Shown: positions 34,135 to 42,759, numbered from the stretch's first letter. The stretch: 64,000 nt of DNA from Halorhabdus amylolytica (GCF_004944975.1 NZ_SPQG01000002.1:370409-434408); one strand, 5' to 3'. Notes: generated from the letters alone by a model not told the origin. Numbers and translations: made by a program.

Positions 34135-35231
34135 GTGGCAACGACAGTGTGGTCTCCCTGCGGGACGTCGACGTTCATTTCGAGAACCGTCGCGGGATGC
34201 TCGATCTCTTCGGCGAACCCGAGACTGTCCATGCCGTCGACGACATCACGCTCGACATTCCAGAGAACGATGTCGTCGCGGTGATCGGGGAATCGGGCTG
34301 CGGGAAGACGACGCTCGGGAAGACGGCCCTCGGGCTGCAACGGCCGACGAACGGGACCGTTTCCTTCCGTGGCCAGGACGTCTGGGAGGCCAGAGACGGG
34401 GCGGACGACGTCGATATCCCGTACGACGACATCCGTCGGGCACTCCAGATCATCCACCAGGATCCAGGCAGTTCGCTGAATCCCAACCAGACGGTGATGG
34501 CGACGCTCCTCCAGCCGCTGAAACGCTGGAAACCGGATCTCTCCCGTCAGGAGAAGGAGGCCCGCATCCTCGGGATGCTCCAGGAGGTCGGGATGACACC
34601 CGCAGAGGACTACGCCTACCGGTTCCCTCATCAGCTCTCGGGAGGCGAACAGCAGCGGACCGCTCTCGTCCGCGCCCTCCTCATGGAACCGGACCTCATC
34701 CTGGCCGACGAAGCGGTCTCGGCGCTTGACGTCTCGCTGCGCGTCGAGATGATGGACCTCATGCTGGAACTCCAGGAGCAGTTCGACACCTCGTTCCTTT
34801 TCATCTCCCACAACCTCTCAAACGCCAGATACCTGGCCGGACAGGCGGACGGACGACTCGCTATCATGTACCTGGGCGAGATCGTCGAAATAGGCCCCTG
34901 CGAGGAGGTCCTTGCGGATCCACACCATCCCTACACGAAAGTGCTGAAGTGGGCCACCCCCGACCTCGAAGTCAAACACGGCGACATCGAGGATCCGCCG
35001 GTTCGCGGCGTCGACATTCCCGATCCGACGAATCCACCCTCGGGCTGTCGGTTCCACACGCGATGTCCGGAAGCACGTGACCACTGTGTTCGGACGTCGG
35101 TCCCGTCCATCGACGTGGGTGAGGATCGGAACGTCGCGTGTTTCCGTGCCGACGAGGACAGCGAGTACTGGGACACTCACCCACTCCCCGATGAGACCGC
35201 AGGCGATACCGGGGGTGAAGAGACCACATGA
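34131..35231 (+). CDS. ABC importer ATPase 2, OppF/DppF type (366 aa)
   Basis: The second ATPase. Walker A is GESGCGKTTLGK, the Q-loop region IIHQDPGSSLNPNQTVM, the signature QLSGGEQQRTALV, and Walker B LILADEAVSALD, with Ala-Val in place of the usual Pro-Thr. The H-switch is LFISHNLSNARY, where Asp after the His is Asn. The C-terminal extension again has cysteines (GCRFHTRCPEARDHC). The start ATG 34131 overlaps the OppD stop, and its own stop overlaps the ATG at 35228, so the operon continues. The altered Walker B flank suggests one ATP site may be less active. Confidence 0.93.
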   Translation: MSGNDSVVSLRDVDVHFENRRGMLDLFGEPETVHAVDDITLDIPENDVVAVIGESGCGKTTLGKTALGLQRPTNGTVSFRGQDVWEARDGADDVDIPYDDIRRALQIIHQDPGSSLNPNQTVMATLLQPLKRWKPDLSRQEKEARILGMLQEVGMTPAEDYAYRFPHQLSGGEQQRTALVRALLMEPDLILADEAVSALDVSLRVEMMDLMLELQEQFDTSFLFISHNLSNARYLAGQADGRLAIMYLGEIVEIGPCEEVLADPHHPYTKVLKWATPDLEVKHGDIEDPPVRGVDIPDPTNPPSGCRFHTRCPEARDHCVRTSVPSIDVGEDRNVACFRADEDSEYWDTHPLPDETAGDTGGEETT

Positions 35232-35917
35232 ACGTCCCCGATACCGCTTCGAAACTCCGTCGAGTAAGCCGACGCTCAGGTTTCGTCCTGGAATCGATTG
35301 CACACGTGGAGTACGGAACCGGAGCCGACAAGTACGATCCCGCTGATGACGGCGTCGATCAGGGCGATGACGTTCGACGCTTCGGAGATGTCTGCGAAGG
35401 CGAAGATGAGCAGCGAGACAACGAACAGCGCGCCGGAAAAGACGAAAACGATCGTGACGGTCGGACGCCGTTCGCAGACCCGCTCCAGCAACCGTTCTCG
35501 AAAGCCTTGCTCCTCCATCGGTCGTTCCGTCGGTGTGTCGCGCGGGGGGATAAAGTTCCCGACGGTAGACTGAGCGTTGCCGAACGACGCGTCGATGGTG
35601 AACTGAACGGTGACGGACGAGGAGGCGACGGTGGACTGAACGGTGACGAGCGACGAGAGACGTCCGGGTCAAAGACTGCTGGAGAGGCGGCCGACGGTCG
35701 CGAGTCGGGGCCGACGGTCGTCGAGTACTGTGTGAACAACGTCACCCCGGACGTGCGTGAACGGCTCGCGACGGCGTCCGTCGATTCGCGCGGGCTTCCG
35801 TGTCTCGAACGTTGCGGGGTCTGTCGGACGGATGCGTTTCTCGTCGTCGACGGCGAGCTCTGCAGGGCTGATGGTCACGGGGCACTCCTCGCCGCGTTGC
35901 CGGGGGTGTCGCCGTGA
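35228..35917 (+). CDS. DUF1450 domain protein; N-terminal extent uncertain
   Basis: The C-terminal 60 residues (EYCVNNVTPDVRERL, then CLERCGVCRTDAFLVVDGEL) are a clear DUF1450 domain, a small cysteine-bearing fold (YuzB group) of unknown role. The frame is open back to ATG 35228, which overlaps the OppF stop (ATGA), and its stop overlaps the sulfatase GTG (GTGA). However, 35276-35518 on the other strand encodes a convincing membrane protein, and the sense frame there looks like its shadow. No ATG, GTG or TTG occurs in frame between 35522 and the domain. Either the protein has a long low-quality N-terminus, or an unusual start is used, or the gene is damaged. Confidence 0.65.
   Translation: MNVPDTASKLRRVSRRSGFVLESIAHVEYGTGADKYDPADDGVDQGDDVRRFGDVCEGEDEQRDNEQRAGKDENDRDGRTPFADPLQQPFSKALLLHRSFRRCVARGDKVPDGRLSVAERRVDGELNGDGRGGDGGLNGDERRETSGSKTAGEAADGRESGPTVVEYCVNNVTPDVRERLATASVDSRGLPCLERCGVCRTDAFLVVDGELCRADGHGALLAALPGVSP
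35276..35518 (-). CDS. Small two-helix membrane protein (80 aa), antisense to the DUF1450 frame
   Basis: An 80-residue product, MEEQGFRERLLERVCERRP, followed by helix 1 (about 20-42) and helix 2 (about 48-70), ending VCNRFQDET. The positive-inside pattern and clean hydrophobic segments mark it as a real membrane protein. On its strand, CTTTATCC around 35549-35556 could serve as the TATA box about 31-38 bp upstream. It is encoded opposite the importer operon. If both this and the long plus frame are expressed, 243 bp are read on both strands. Function unknown. Confidence 0.65.
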   Translation of the reverse strand: MEEQGFRERLLERVCERRPTVTIVFVFSGALFVVSLLIFAFADISEASNVIALIDAVISGIVLVGSGSVLHVCNRFQDET

Positions 35918-37446
35918 ACGTTCTCTTCGTCTCGATCGACAGTCTCCGTCGGGACATGCTCGGCGCCTATGCGGACCGACCGCGCGGGTTCGACTACGAG
36001 GTCGCGACGCCGAACCTGGATCGATTCGCCGAGCGAGCGACGGTGTTCGACAGCCACTATGCCGGGAGCATGTTCTGTATGCCGACCCGGCGAGAGTGGC
36101 TCGCCGGCGTCCAGGAGTTCCCCTGGCGTGGCTGGGGACCGATCGAACCGTCCGACAAAACGATCCCGCAGGCGGCCCGGGAGACCGGGACGTTCACGCA
36201 ACTGGTCACGGATCACTATCACTACTTCCAGCACGGTGCCGGTGGGTACTACGAGGACTTCAACGCCTTCGAGTTCGTCCGTGGCCACGAGTTCGACGCC
36301 TGGCAGGCCACCCCCCGACGACCGGACGAGCAACTCCTCGCACAGGCCGGGGCCGAGGATCCCGGAAGCGTCGAGTACGTCCAGCGGGCACAGTACGCCA
36401 GGAACGTCGCCGGCCTCGACGAGAGCGACGAACGCGACTTCTTCGCCCCGAAAGTGTTCTCGAAGGCGGCGACCTTCCTCGACGGCGTCGAGTGGGACGA
36501 GTGGTTCTGTTACGTCGATAGTTTCGACGTCCACCAGCCGTTTCACTGCCCGGAACCGTACGCCTCGATGTACACCGACGAGGATCCCAGGGATCCCGAC
36601 CTCTCGTTTTGGCCACACTGGGGGACTGTCGACGGGGGCCAGGGATCTATCGACGAACGGAATCTCGAATTCGCGAGGGCGCAGTTCGCCGGCAAAGTGA
36701 CGATGGTCGACGAGTGGTTCGGACGGCTCCTCGACGTCCTGGACGAGCGTGACCTCTGGGAGGAAACGGCCGTGATCGTGACGTCGGATCACGGCTACTC
36801 GCTGGGCGATCACGGCTACGTCGGCAAGATCCACATGCCGATGTACGACGTGTTGGCTCGGACGCCCCTGTTCGTCCACCACCCCGACGCCGATTCCAGG
36901 CGGATCGAGCAACTCACGGCGGCGATCGATCTCCACCCGACGATGCTCTCGTACCTGAACGCGACTGACGCCGGCGATCATCCACACGGCCGTAGTCTGG
37001 TGGATCTGGTCTCCGGTGAGGCGAGCGGGACCCATCGTGATTGGGCGATCTATGGCGAGTGGGGCTCCGGCGTCTCCGTGACCGACGGGCGGTACACGTA
37101 TCACCGTCCCTGTGATACGGGTCAGCCGGCCTACTGTCATTCCACGTCGATGATCAACGCGCGTGGCGTCTTCTTGCCGCCCGAACCGAAATCGGACGTG
37201 ACGGCCGGCGATTATCTGCCGTATACGGACGTCCCGGTCTGGCGGTTCGAGGCCGAACCGGTGCGTCGGATCGACGCGCCGATGGTCTTCGACACGGGGA
37301 CTGATCCGGACCAGCGAGAGAATCTCTTCGGAACCGATACGGTGGCTAGCGAGCGTCTCGACGATCTCCTCGGGCAAGCTTTCGATACGCTGTCCGTCCC
37401 GTCGTCGTTCGCTCGACGCGTGGGGGTGACCGACGATGCGGACTGA
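35914..37446 (+). CDS. Second formylglycine-type sulfatase (510 aa)
   Basis: A type I sulfatase with start VNVLFVSIDSLRRDMLGAY, signature FCMPTRREWLAG (Cys55, C-x-P-x-R) and the late motif AVIVTSDHGYSLGDHG. Compared with the first sulfatase, the residue after the signature is RREWLA rather than RASLLT, so it belongs to a distinct subfamily and probably removes a different sulfate. The GTG start overlaps the DUF1450 stop (GTGA). No signal peptide is seen, so it acts in the cytoplasm. The GDE-like gene follows after 44 bp, with a GGAGGTG before its ATG. Confidence 0.94.
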   Translation: MNVLFVSIDSLRRDMLGAYADRPRGFDYEVATPNLDRFAERATVFDSHYAGSMFCMPTRREWLAGVQEFPWRGWGPIEPSDKTIPQAARETGTFTQLVTDHYHYFQHGAGGYYEDFNAFEFVRGHEFDAWQATPRRPDEQLLAQAGAEDPGSVEYVQRAQYARNVAGLDESDERDFFAPKVFSKAATFLDGVEWDEWFCYVDSFDVHQPFHCPEPYASMYTDEDPRDPDLSFWPHWGTVDGGQGSIDERNLEFARAQFAGKVTMVDEWFGRLLDVLDERDLWEETAVIVTSDHGYSLGDHGYVGKIHMPMYDVLARTPLFVHHPDADSRRIEQLTAAIDLHPTMLSYLNATDAGDHPHGRSLVDLVSGEASGTHRDWAIYGEWGSGVSVTDGRYTYHRPCDTGQPAYCHSTSMINARGVFLPPEPKSDVTAGDYLPYTDVPVWRFEAEPVRRIDAPMVFDTGTDPDQRENLFGTDTVASERLDDLLGQAFDTLSVPSSFARRVGVTDDAD

Positions 37447-37490
37447 CCCGCGACGGCTGTCGTCGTCCGCACAGTATCCGGAGGTGGCCC

Positions 37491-39518
37491 ATGACTCGTG
37501 ACGTCCTCGTCGACGGCTACACGCTGCTGGTCGGCACTCCGGATCGTGCCGGGATAGCGCCCGACGGCGACGGGGGGCTTTACTTCCGGGATACGCGTCA
37601 CCTCTCGACACTCGCCGTGACGCTCGACGGCGTCGATGTCGATACCCTCGGCCGTGATCTGACCGGCCCGAACCGGCGTGTTCTGGTCGCGACCGACGAT
37701 AACACGGCGATCAACCGGGTCGATGAATCCACCGAAAAGCGTAGCGATCTCGTTCTCGAAACGCGACAGACCGTGACCGGGAGCGCCAGCCTCTCTCAGG
37801 AGGTCCGTCTCGTCAATCACTCCTCGGTCCCGTACTCGGGGGAGATGACCGTCGAGTTCGACGTCGACTTCGCCGACGTCTTCGAGGTCAGGGGGTTCCG
37901 ATCCCGGCTCGAACGCGACCCGTCTGTCACTGTCGACGATCACGCAGTCGCCTTCACCTACGAGTACGAGACGAACGAGGGCACTTCACTGCGGCGTGAA
38001 ACGCGGGTCGCCTTCGACCGGACGCCGACCACGCTCACGCCGACAGCTGCAACGTTCGACGTGGACCTCGAATCCCAGGAAGAGACGACCGTCGGATTCG
38101 GAGTCCGTGCCAGCGTTGGGGCCGACGACGGGGAGCGATCCGGGGCCGGTAGCTCGGGAATCGAACCCGAAGCCATCGGCGAACGCTCGACTGTGAGCGA
38201 CGGACTCGACGTCCCGACTGTGAAGACAGGGCGGCGGGACTACGATCGCGTGTTCCGCCGCGCCGGGGAGGACCTTCTCGCACTCACTGCGGAGACGGCG
38301 TACGGGCCGGTTCCGCTGGCCGGGGCTCCGTGGTTCGCGACGGTTTTCGGACGCGATTCGCTCATCGCGGCCTATCAGGCCCTCCCGCTGTTCCCGTCGC
38401 TCGCCCGTGGGACGTTACGCTATCTTGGGGCGTATCAGGGGACGACCGTGGACGAAACTCGCGAGGAAGAGCCTGGCAAGATGTTCCACGAGATCCGCAA
38501 GGGCGAACTCGCAAAGCGGGGACGGATCCCACACTCGCCGTACTACGGTTCCGTCGATTCGACGCCCCTCTGGATCGCCCTGCTTGCCGCTCACCGTCGT
38601 TGGACAGGCGACGATGCCCTCGTGACCGAACTCGCCGAAACACTCGATGGCGCGGTCTCGTGGCTCCGTCGATCCCTCACGCAGTACGGTGAGGACCCGT
38701 TCGTCTACTACGAGGAATCGTCGACGATGGGGATGTTGCACAAGGCCTGGCGCGATACTCCGGGTAGCGTGCAGTATCCCGACGGCGAGATCGCCGAGCC
38801 ACCGATCGCCAGCGTCGAAGTGCAGGGATACGCCTACCGGGCGCTCCGTGACGCGGCCGATCTCTACGGGAACGTCTTCGACGATCTTTCCCGGGCGAGC
38901 GAGCTTCGAGAGCTCGCCGACCGTCTCGCGGACGCGTTCGACTCGACGTTCTGGCTCCCCGATGCCGGCTACTACGGGGTCGCAAAGGACGGAACCGGAA
39001 CCACCGTGCCGACCCTGACTTCGAACGTCGGGCACTGTCTCTGGGCGGGTATCGTCCCGGAGAAACGGGCGACCTCTGTGGCGGCGACGCTGACGTCCGA
39101 TCGACTGTTTTCCGGCTGGGGTCTCCGGACGATGTCGACGGACGCTGACGGATACAGTCCGATCTCCTATCACCTCGGGAGCGTCTGGCCCCACGACACC
39201 TCGCTGAGTGCGCTCGGTCTCTCCGGGTACGGATTCCACGCCGAAACGGACGACCTGGCGCGGGCAGTCCTGGATGCTTCGACGCACTTCGACGACTACC
39301 GGATCCCCGAACTGTTCTGTGGGTTCGACGACACTCTCTCGCCGAAACCCTACGCTTCCTCCTGCGTCCCACAGGCCTGGAGCGCGGGTGCTCCCTTTGC
39401 CTTCCTCCGGGCACTGTTCGCTGTCGAGCCGACGGAAACCGGCATCGACGTCGGGAACACGAGCACTGTTCTCGATGGGACCGCACTGGATCCGGTACGT
39501 GAGCGGTGGGAACAATGA
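37491..39518 (+). CDS. Glycogen debranching enzyme-like glucosidase (675 aa)
   Basis: A two-domain protein. The N-terminal GDE-N-like beta-sandwich (about 1-210) has GGLYFRDTRHLSTLAVTL and LVNHSSVPYSGEMTVEFDVD. An (alpha/alpha)6 barrel (about 245-650) has PWFATVFGRDSLIAAYQALP, IPHSPYYGSVDSTPLWIALL and SPISYHLGSVWPHDTSL, as in amylo-alpha-1,6-glucosidases and GH15/63-like enzymes. Possible catalytic acids are in FGRDSL and in VEVQGYAYRA. It may cleave glucosyl or mannosyl branches; specificity cannot be read. A Shine-Dalgarno GGAGGTG lies before ATG 37491. The stop overlaps the start of a 46-codon frame. Confidence 0.85.
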   Translation: MTRDVLVDGYTLLVGTPDRAGIAPDGDGGLYFRDTRHLSTLAVTLDGVDVDTLGRDLTGPNRRVLVATDDNTAINRVDESTEKRSDLVLETRQTVTGSASLSQEVRLVNHSSVPYSGEMTVEFDVDFADVFEVRGFRSRLERDPSVTVDDHAVAFTYEYETNEGTSLRRETRVAFDRTPTTLTPTAATFDVDLESQEETTVGFGVRASVGADDGERSGAGSSGIEPEAIGERSTVSDGLDVPTVKTGRRDYDRVFRRAGEDLLALTAETAYGPVPLAGAPWFATVFGRDSLIAAYQALPLFPSLARGTLRYLGAYQGTTVDETREEEPGKMFHEIRKGELAKRGRIPHSPYYGSVDSTPLWIALLAAHRRWTGDDALVTELAETLDGAVSWLRRSLTQYGEDPFVYYEESSTMGMLHKAWRDTPGSVQYPDGEIAEPPIASVEVQGYAYRALRDAADLYGNVFDDLSRASELRELADRLADAFDSTFWLPDAGYYGVAKDGTGTTVPTLTSNVGHCLWAGIVPEKRATSVAATLTSDRLFSGWGLRTMSTDADGYSPISYHLGSVWPHDTSLSALGLSGYGFHAETDDLARAVLDASTHFDDYRIPELFCGFDDTLSPKPYASSCVPQAWSAGAPFAFLRALFAVEPTETGIDVGNTSTVLDGTALDPVRERWEQ

Positions 39519-39655
39519 CCAAACAATACCATCACGACCGAGGGAGCCACTCCGACCGGCGCCGAAAGCGGAGTGACAGCCTCTCAGTACCGGGACCGGA
39601 CGAGCTTCACGACGACCCCGGTCGTGGTGACGAACGAGAGCCCGAGCGCAGGTGA
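39515..39655 (+). CDS. Small hydrophilic ORF (46 aa) bridging two genes
   Basis: ATG 39515 overlaps the stop of the debranching-like gene (ATGA), and its own TGA (39653-39655) overlaps the GTG of the next gene. The 46 residues (MTKQYHHDRGSHSDRRRKRS and onward) are highly charged, with no membrane helix. Overlaps at both ends suggest it is translated as a bridge that keeps ribosomes coupled through the operon. The basic composition is unlike a typical haloarchaeal protein, so a role for the peptide itself is doubtful. Confidence 0.45.
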   Translation: MTKQYHHDRGSHSDRRRKRSDSLSVPGPDELHDDPGRGDEREPERR

Positions 39656-41001
39656 GATCAATGCCATGTCCACATAGCAACCGTCAGGATAGCGACGATC
39701 GGGAGGCTGGGGGCGGGCTCTCGCGTCGACAGATGATCCGTGCCGCTGTCGCAATCGGCGGCGCAGGTGGTCTCTCGGCGTGCCTCGACCGCGAAGGGAA
39801 CGCTACCGAGACGCCCGAATCCGGAACACATCCCACGGGTCCCGAGGACCTATCGACGTTGCCGGATCGTCAGCACGCGTGGGTCGAGTGGCTCGTCCGG
39901 GATCGCTTCGGCAATACAGTCCTTCCCCAGCACCAGGCGATCCTGCTGCTGGATTACGTCGGTCCGGATCCTCCCGACGAGGGGGCACGGACCGCCGTCG
40001 AATCGGCCTTTCGAACCCTCGAACGGGCGTTTCAGCGAGGCACCGGGGGAGACACCAGCGCCGTCCAACACGAGGGGTTGCTGTTCGTCGTCGGCTACTC
40101 GCCGTCGTATTTCAGTCGTTTCGAACCGTCGTTGCCCGAGAGCGTGACTCTTCCGACGCCTGAAGCCGTTCTCGACGAACTCGGAGAGACCGATGCGTCC
40201 GCGGACAATGCGGACGCCGTTGTGCATCTCGCCAGTGGTCTCGGCTCGATCCTTCTGGCAGCCGAGGAGGCGTTGTTCGGTGATCTGGAACGGATCAACG
40301 GTGTCACCGTGGAGGGGACACTCAAGGAGTACTTCGAGATCTCCCAACGGCGTACTGGCTTTTTCGGCCGGGCCCAGCCGGCTCAGAAATATGACTCCGA
40401 GAACATCCCGGAGAAGGCGCCGCTATCGATGGGGTTCAAGAGTAGTTACACGGACACGCTCGCGACCGAGGATCGGGTCACGATCCGGAACGGTCCCTTC
40501 TCCGGCGGGACCACGATGCAGGTCTCCCGACTCGAACACGATCTCGAACCGTGGTACGAACACGATCACGAAGGACGCGTCCATCGGATGTACAGTCCCG
40601 AACACGATCCCGATACCGTCGGTGAGGTGGGTGAAAACCTCGCGACCGACAGCGGGATGACCGAAGGCATCGCCGAACGGGTGACGGAGGACGCCAGAGA
40701 GAAGAACGTCGTCGGGCACGGACAGAAGCTGCTCCACGCGCGCGACGAGGATTTCCGTCAACCCATTCTCCGACGGGATTTCAACGCGACGGAGGCCCCA
40801 GGTTTGCACTTCGATTCCTGGCAACGTGACCTCGGAGACTTTCTGGACGTCCGGAAGGCGATGAACGGGGAGCACGTGGCGGCCGATGTCCCGGACGAGA
40901 ACGACGGCATCCTCGAGTTCGTCACCGTGACCAACAGGGCGACGTTCCTGATGCCGCCTCGCTCGTATCGGGCGCTACCCGTACCACAACCGGAACGATG
41001 A
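39652..41001 (+). CDS. DyP-like Tat lipoprotein with altered active site (449 aa)
   Basis: Tat signal SRRQMIRAAVAIGGAGGL with lipobox LSAC directs export and membrane anchoring. The body follows the dye-decolourising peroxidase pattern: GFFGRAQPAQ, GGTTMQVSRLEHDLEPWY, VVGHGQKLLHAR (possible heme-ligand histidine), QPILRRDFNATE and GLHFDSWQRDLGDF. Where DyPs have the catalytic GxxDG motif, this protein has GFKSSYTDT, so the distal Asp is replaced. It may be a heme protein with another activity, or lack peroxidase function. Start: GTG 39652 overlapping the preceding stop, or ATG 39661. It is coupled to the FG-GAP gene by ATGA. Confidence 0.75.
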   Translation: MRSMPCPHSNRQDSDDREAGGGLSRRQMIRAAVAIGGAGGLSACLDREGNATETPESGTHPTGPEDLSTLPDRQHAWVEWLVRDRFGNTVLPQHQAILLLDYVGPDPPDEGARTAVESAFRTLERAFQRGTGGDTSAVQHEGLLFVVGYSPSYFSRFEPSLPESVTLPTPEAVLDELGETDASADNADAVVHLASGLGSILLAAEEALFGDLERINGVTVEGTLKEYFEISQRRTGFFGRAQPAQKYDSENIPEKAPLSMGFKSSYTDTLATEDRVTIRNGPFSGGTTMQVSRLEHDLEPWYEHDHEGRVHRMYSPEHDPDTVGEVGENLATDSGMTEGIAERVTEDAREKNVVGHGQKLLHARDEDFRQPILRRDFNATEAPGLHFDSWQRDLGDFLDVRKAMNGEHVAADVPDENDGILEFVTVTNRATFLMPPRSYRALPVPQPER

Positions 41002-42665
41002 GCCGGGACACGGATCGACGACGCGTCCTGCTGGCCGGTGTCGTTGCGGTACTCGCCCTCGCTGCCCTCGTCGCCGTCGCACTGACAGTCACCAGCTCGC
41101 TCGCCAGCACGCTGGGAACTGACATTGTCGGGAGTGGGGACACTGACCGGGTCGCGTTCGAAGAGACGGCCCGCTCGTGTGGCCTGAACTATCGAACCAC
41201 CGGAAACGCGGACGGGAGTGACGACGGTGGCGTCTTCGTCGCCGACGTCGACCGGGACGGGTGGCCGGACCTTCTCGCGACCGGCGGGGATCGCCCCGTC
41301 CTCTTTTCCAATACCGGTTCCGGGTTCGAACCGTCGCACTCCCTCCCGGCAGGCGACTATCCGCCGTTGAAGTCGGCTCTGTTCTTCGACGCCGACGGCG
41401 ACGGGTGGGAAGACCTCCTGTTGATCCCGCGGGTCGGCCGGCCGATCTTCCTGGGGAACCGTGAGGGACAGTTCCGGCGGTCCGAGGCCGGTTTCGAGAC
41501 GAAACTCGAGTGGGGGACCGGGGCGAGTGCCGCGGACTACGACCGCGACGGCGACCTCGATGTCTACGTCGTCCAGAACGGGGACTGGCGAAACGAAACC
41601 CCGCGCCTGGGGACGACCGGCCAGGCACTCGATGGCTACCCGAACGTCCTCTTCGAGAACACCGACGACGGCTTCGAACGTGTCGAGAACGCGAACGTCG
41701 AGGGCTCCCGGTGGAGTCTCGCGACGAGTTTCGTCGATCTCACCGGCGATGGGTATCCGGACATTCACGTCGCGAACGATTACGCACGTGACGTCCTCCT
41801 GGTGAACCAAGGTGACGGGAGTTTCGATTCGCGGCCGCTTGCCGAGACGAATCGCCACGGCATGGCGTCGGTCGTCCGTGACGTGAACGGGGACGGTTAT
41901 CTGGACCTGTTCGTGACGAACATTCAGTTTCCGAACCCACAGGAGGTCTGGGAACTCAACAGCGGGCTCAACGTTCGCAACCGCGGCAATACGCTGTTGA
42001 TCAATCGCGGGAACGGAACCTTTGTCGAACGGGGGGACGCCTACGGCGTTCGGGAAGGTGGCTGGGGATGGGCGGGGGCGATCGAGGACTTCGACAACGA
42101 CGGGCGCCTGGATCTCGTCCACGCGAGCAAGTACTACCTGGTCCGGAACGTCAACGGGAGCTTCGATGCGGTCGAGACCTATCCTTCGCTCTGGGAGGCC
42201 CAGGCCAACGGGACGTTCACACGTCGGAACGCGTCCGCTGCCGGGTTGGTGCCCTCGAACGGCCGGGGACTCACCACGTTCGACTACGATCGTGACGGCG
42301 ATCGCGACGTGGTCGCGGCCGATACATCCTCGCGATTCAAACTCTACGAGAACGTCAACAGTGACGGCAACTGGCTCCAGGTCGACGTCGAGTCGGGGGC
42401 AACGAACGCACTCGGAACCCGAGTTCGAGTCGTCACGAATGGCGGGGAAACCCTGACCCGCGTCCGGAGCAGCCGTTCGAACTTCTTCTCCCAATCGACA
42501 CGGACGCTTCATTTCGGTCTCGGTGAGGCGTCGGTCGACCGTCTCGAAATCGTTCGTCCGGATGGCACCGAGCACGTCCTCGACGATGTCGAGGCCGATC
42601 GGCGACTCGTCATCGCGACCAACGGCTCGGTGCAGTCCCGTTCTCCACGTGATGGTGACTGTTGA
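40998..42665 (+). CDS. FG-GAP/VCBS repeat protein with C-terminal ASPIC/UnbV domain (555 aa)
   Basis: An exported or membrane-anchored beta-propeller. The N-terminal anchor (about 10-35: RRRVLLAGVVAVLALAALVA) follows an arginine-rich start. Calcium-binding FG-GAP repeats appear as DVDRDGWPDLL, DADGDGWEDLL, DYDRDGDLDVY, DLTGDGYPDIH, DVNGDGYLDLF, DFDNDGRLDLV and DYDRDGDRDVV. The C-terminus (NWLQVDVESGATNALGTRVR and SNFFSQSTRTLHFGLG) is the ASPIC/UnbV domain found in CRTAC1-like proteins. It is translationally coupled to the DyP-like gene, so the two probably act together on the outer face. In bacteria, CRTAC1-like proteins often accompany outer-surface glycan uptake loci. Confidence 0.9.
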   Translation: MSRDTDRRRVLLAGVVAVLALAALVAVALTVTSSLASTLGTDIVGSGDTDRVAFEETARSCGLNYRTTGNADGSDDGGVFVADVDRDGWPDLLATGGDRPVLFSNTGSGFEPSHSLPAGDYPPLKSALFFDADGDGWEDLLLIPRVGRPIFLGNREGQFRRSEAGFETKLEWGTGASAADYDRDGDLDVYVVQNGDWRNETPRLGTTGQALDGYPNVLFENTDDGFERVENANVEGSRWSLATSFVDLTGDGYPDIHVANDYARDVLLVNQGDGSFDSRPLAETNRHGMASVVRDVNGDGYLDLFVTNIQFPNPQEVWELNSGLNVRNRGNTLLINRGNGTFVERGDAYGVREGGWGWAGAIEDFDNDGRLDLVHASKYYLVRNVNGSFDAVETYPSLWEAQANGTFTRRNASAAGLVPSNGRGLTTFDYDRDGDRDVVAADTSSRFKLYENVNSDGNWLQVDVESGATNALGTRVRVVTNGGETLTRVRSSRSNFFSQSTRTLHFGLGEASVDRLEIVRPDGTEHVLDDVEADRRLVIATNGSVQSRSPRDGDC

Positions 42666-42683
42666 ACGGATGCTGTTCGGGAA

Positions 42684-42704
42684 CACTGAGAGCCGATCTC
42701 AGTG
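42684..42704. terminator. Hairpin after the glycan operon
   Basis: A perfect 8-bp inverted repeat, CACTGAGA-GCCGA-TCTCAGTG, 18 bp past the stop of the last operon gene. There is no long T tract, so it is a possible terminator or RNA end-protecting hairpin only. Confidence 0.4.
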
Positions 42705-42759
42705 CTGATATGATCGGGCCGAACCAAGCCTTATTGCGTCGGCGATGCACTGATCGAAC

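Noticed and set aside
37435..37501. Small frame between the second sulfatase and the debranching-like gene
   Set aside because: Only about 20 codons, overlaps the next gene's Shine-Dalgarno and start; no support beyond an overlapping ATG.
35874..37611. 578-codon frame opposite the second sulfatase
   Set aside because: It is the antisense shadow of a sulfatase with exact active-site motifs; no domain is visible.
40758..42686. 642-codon frame opposite the FG-GAP gene
   Set aside because: Antisense shadow of the calcium-repeat protein; the Val/Arg-rich translation is typical of such shadows in GC-rich DNA.
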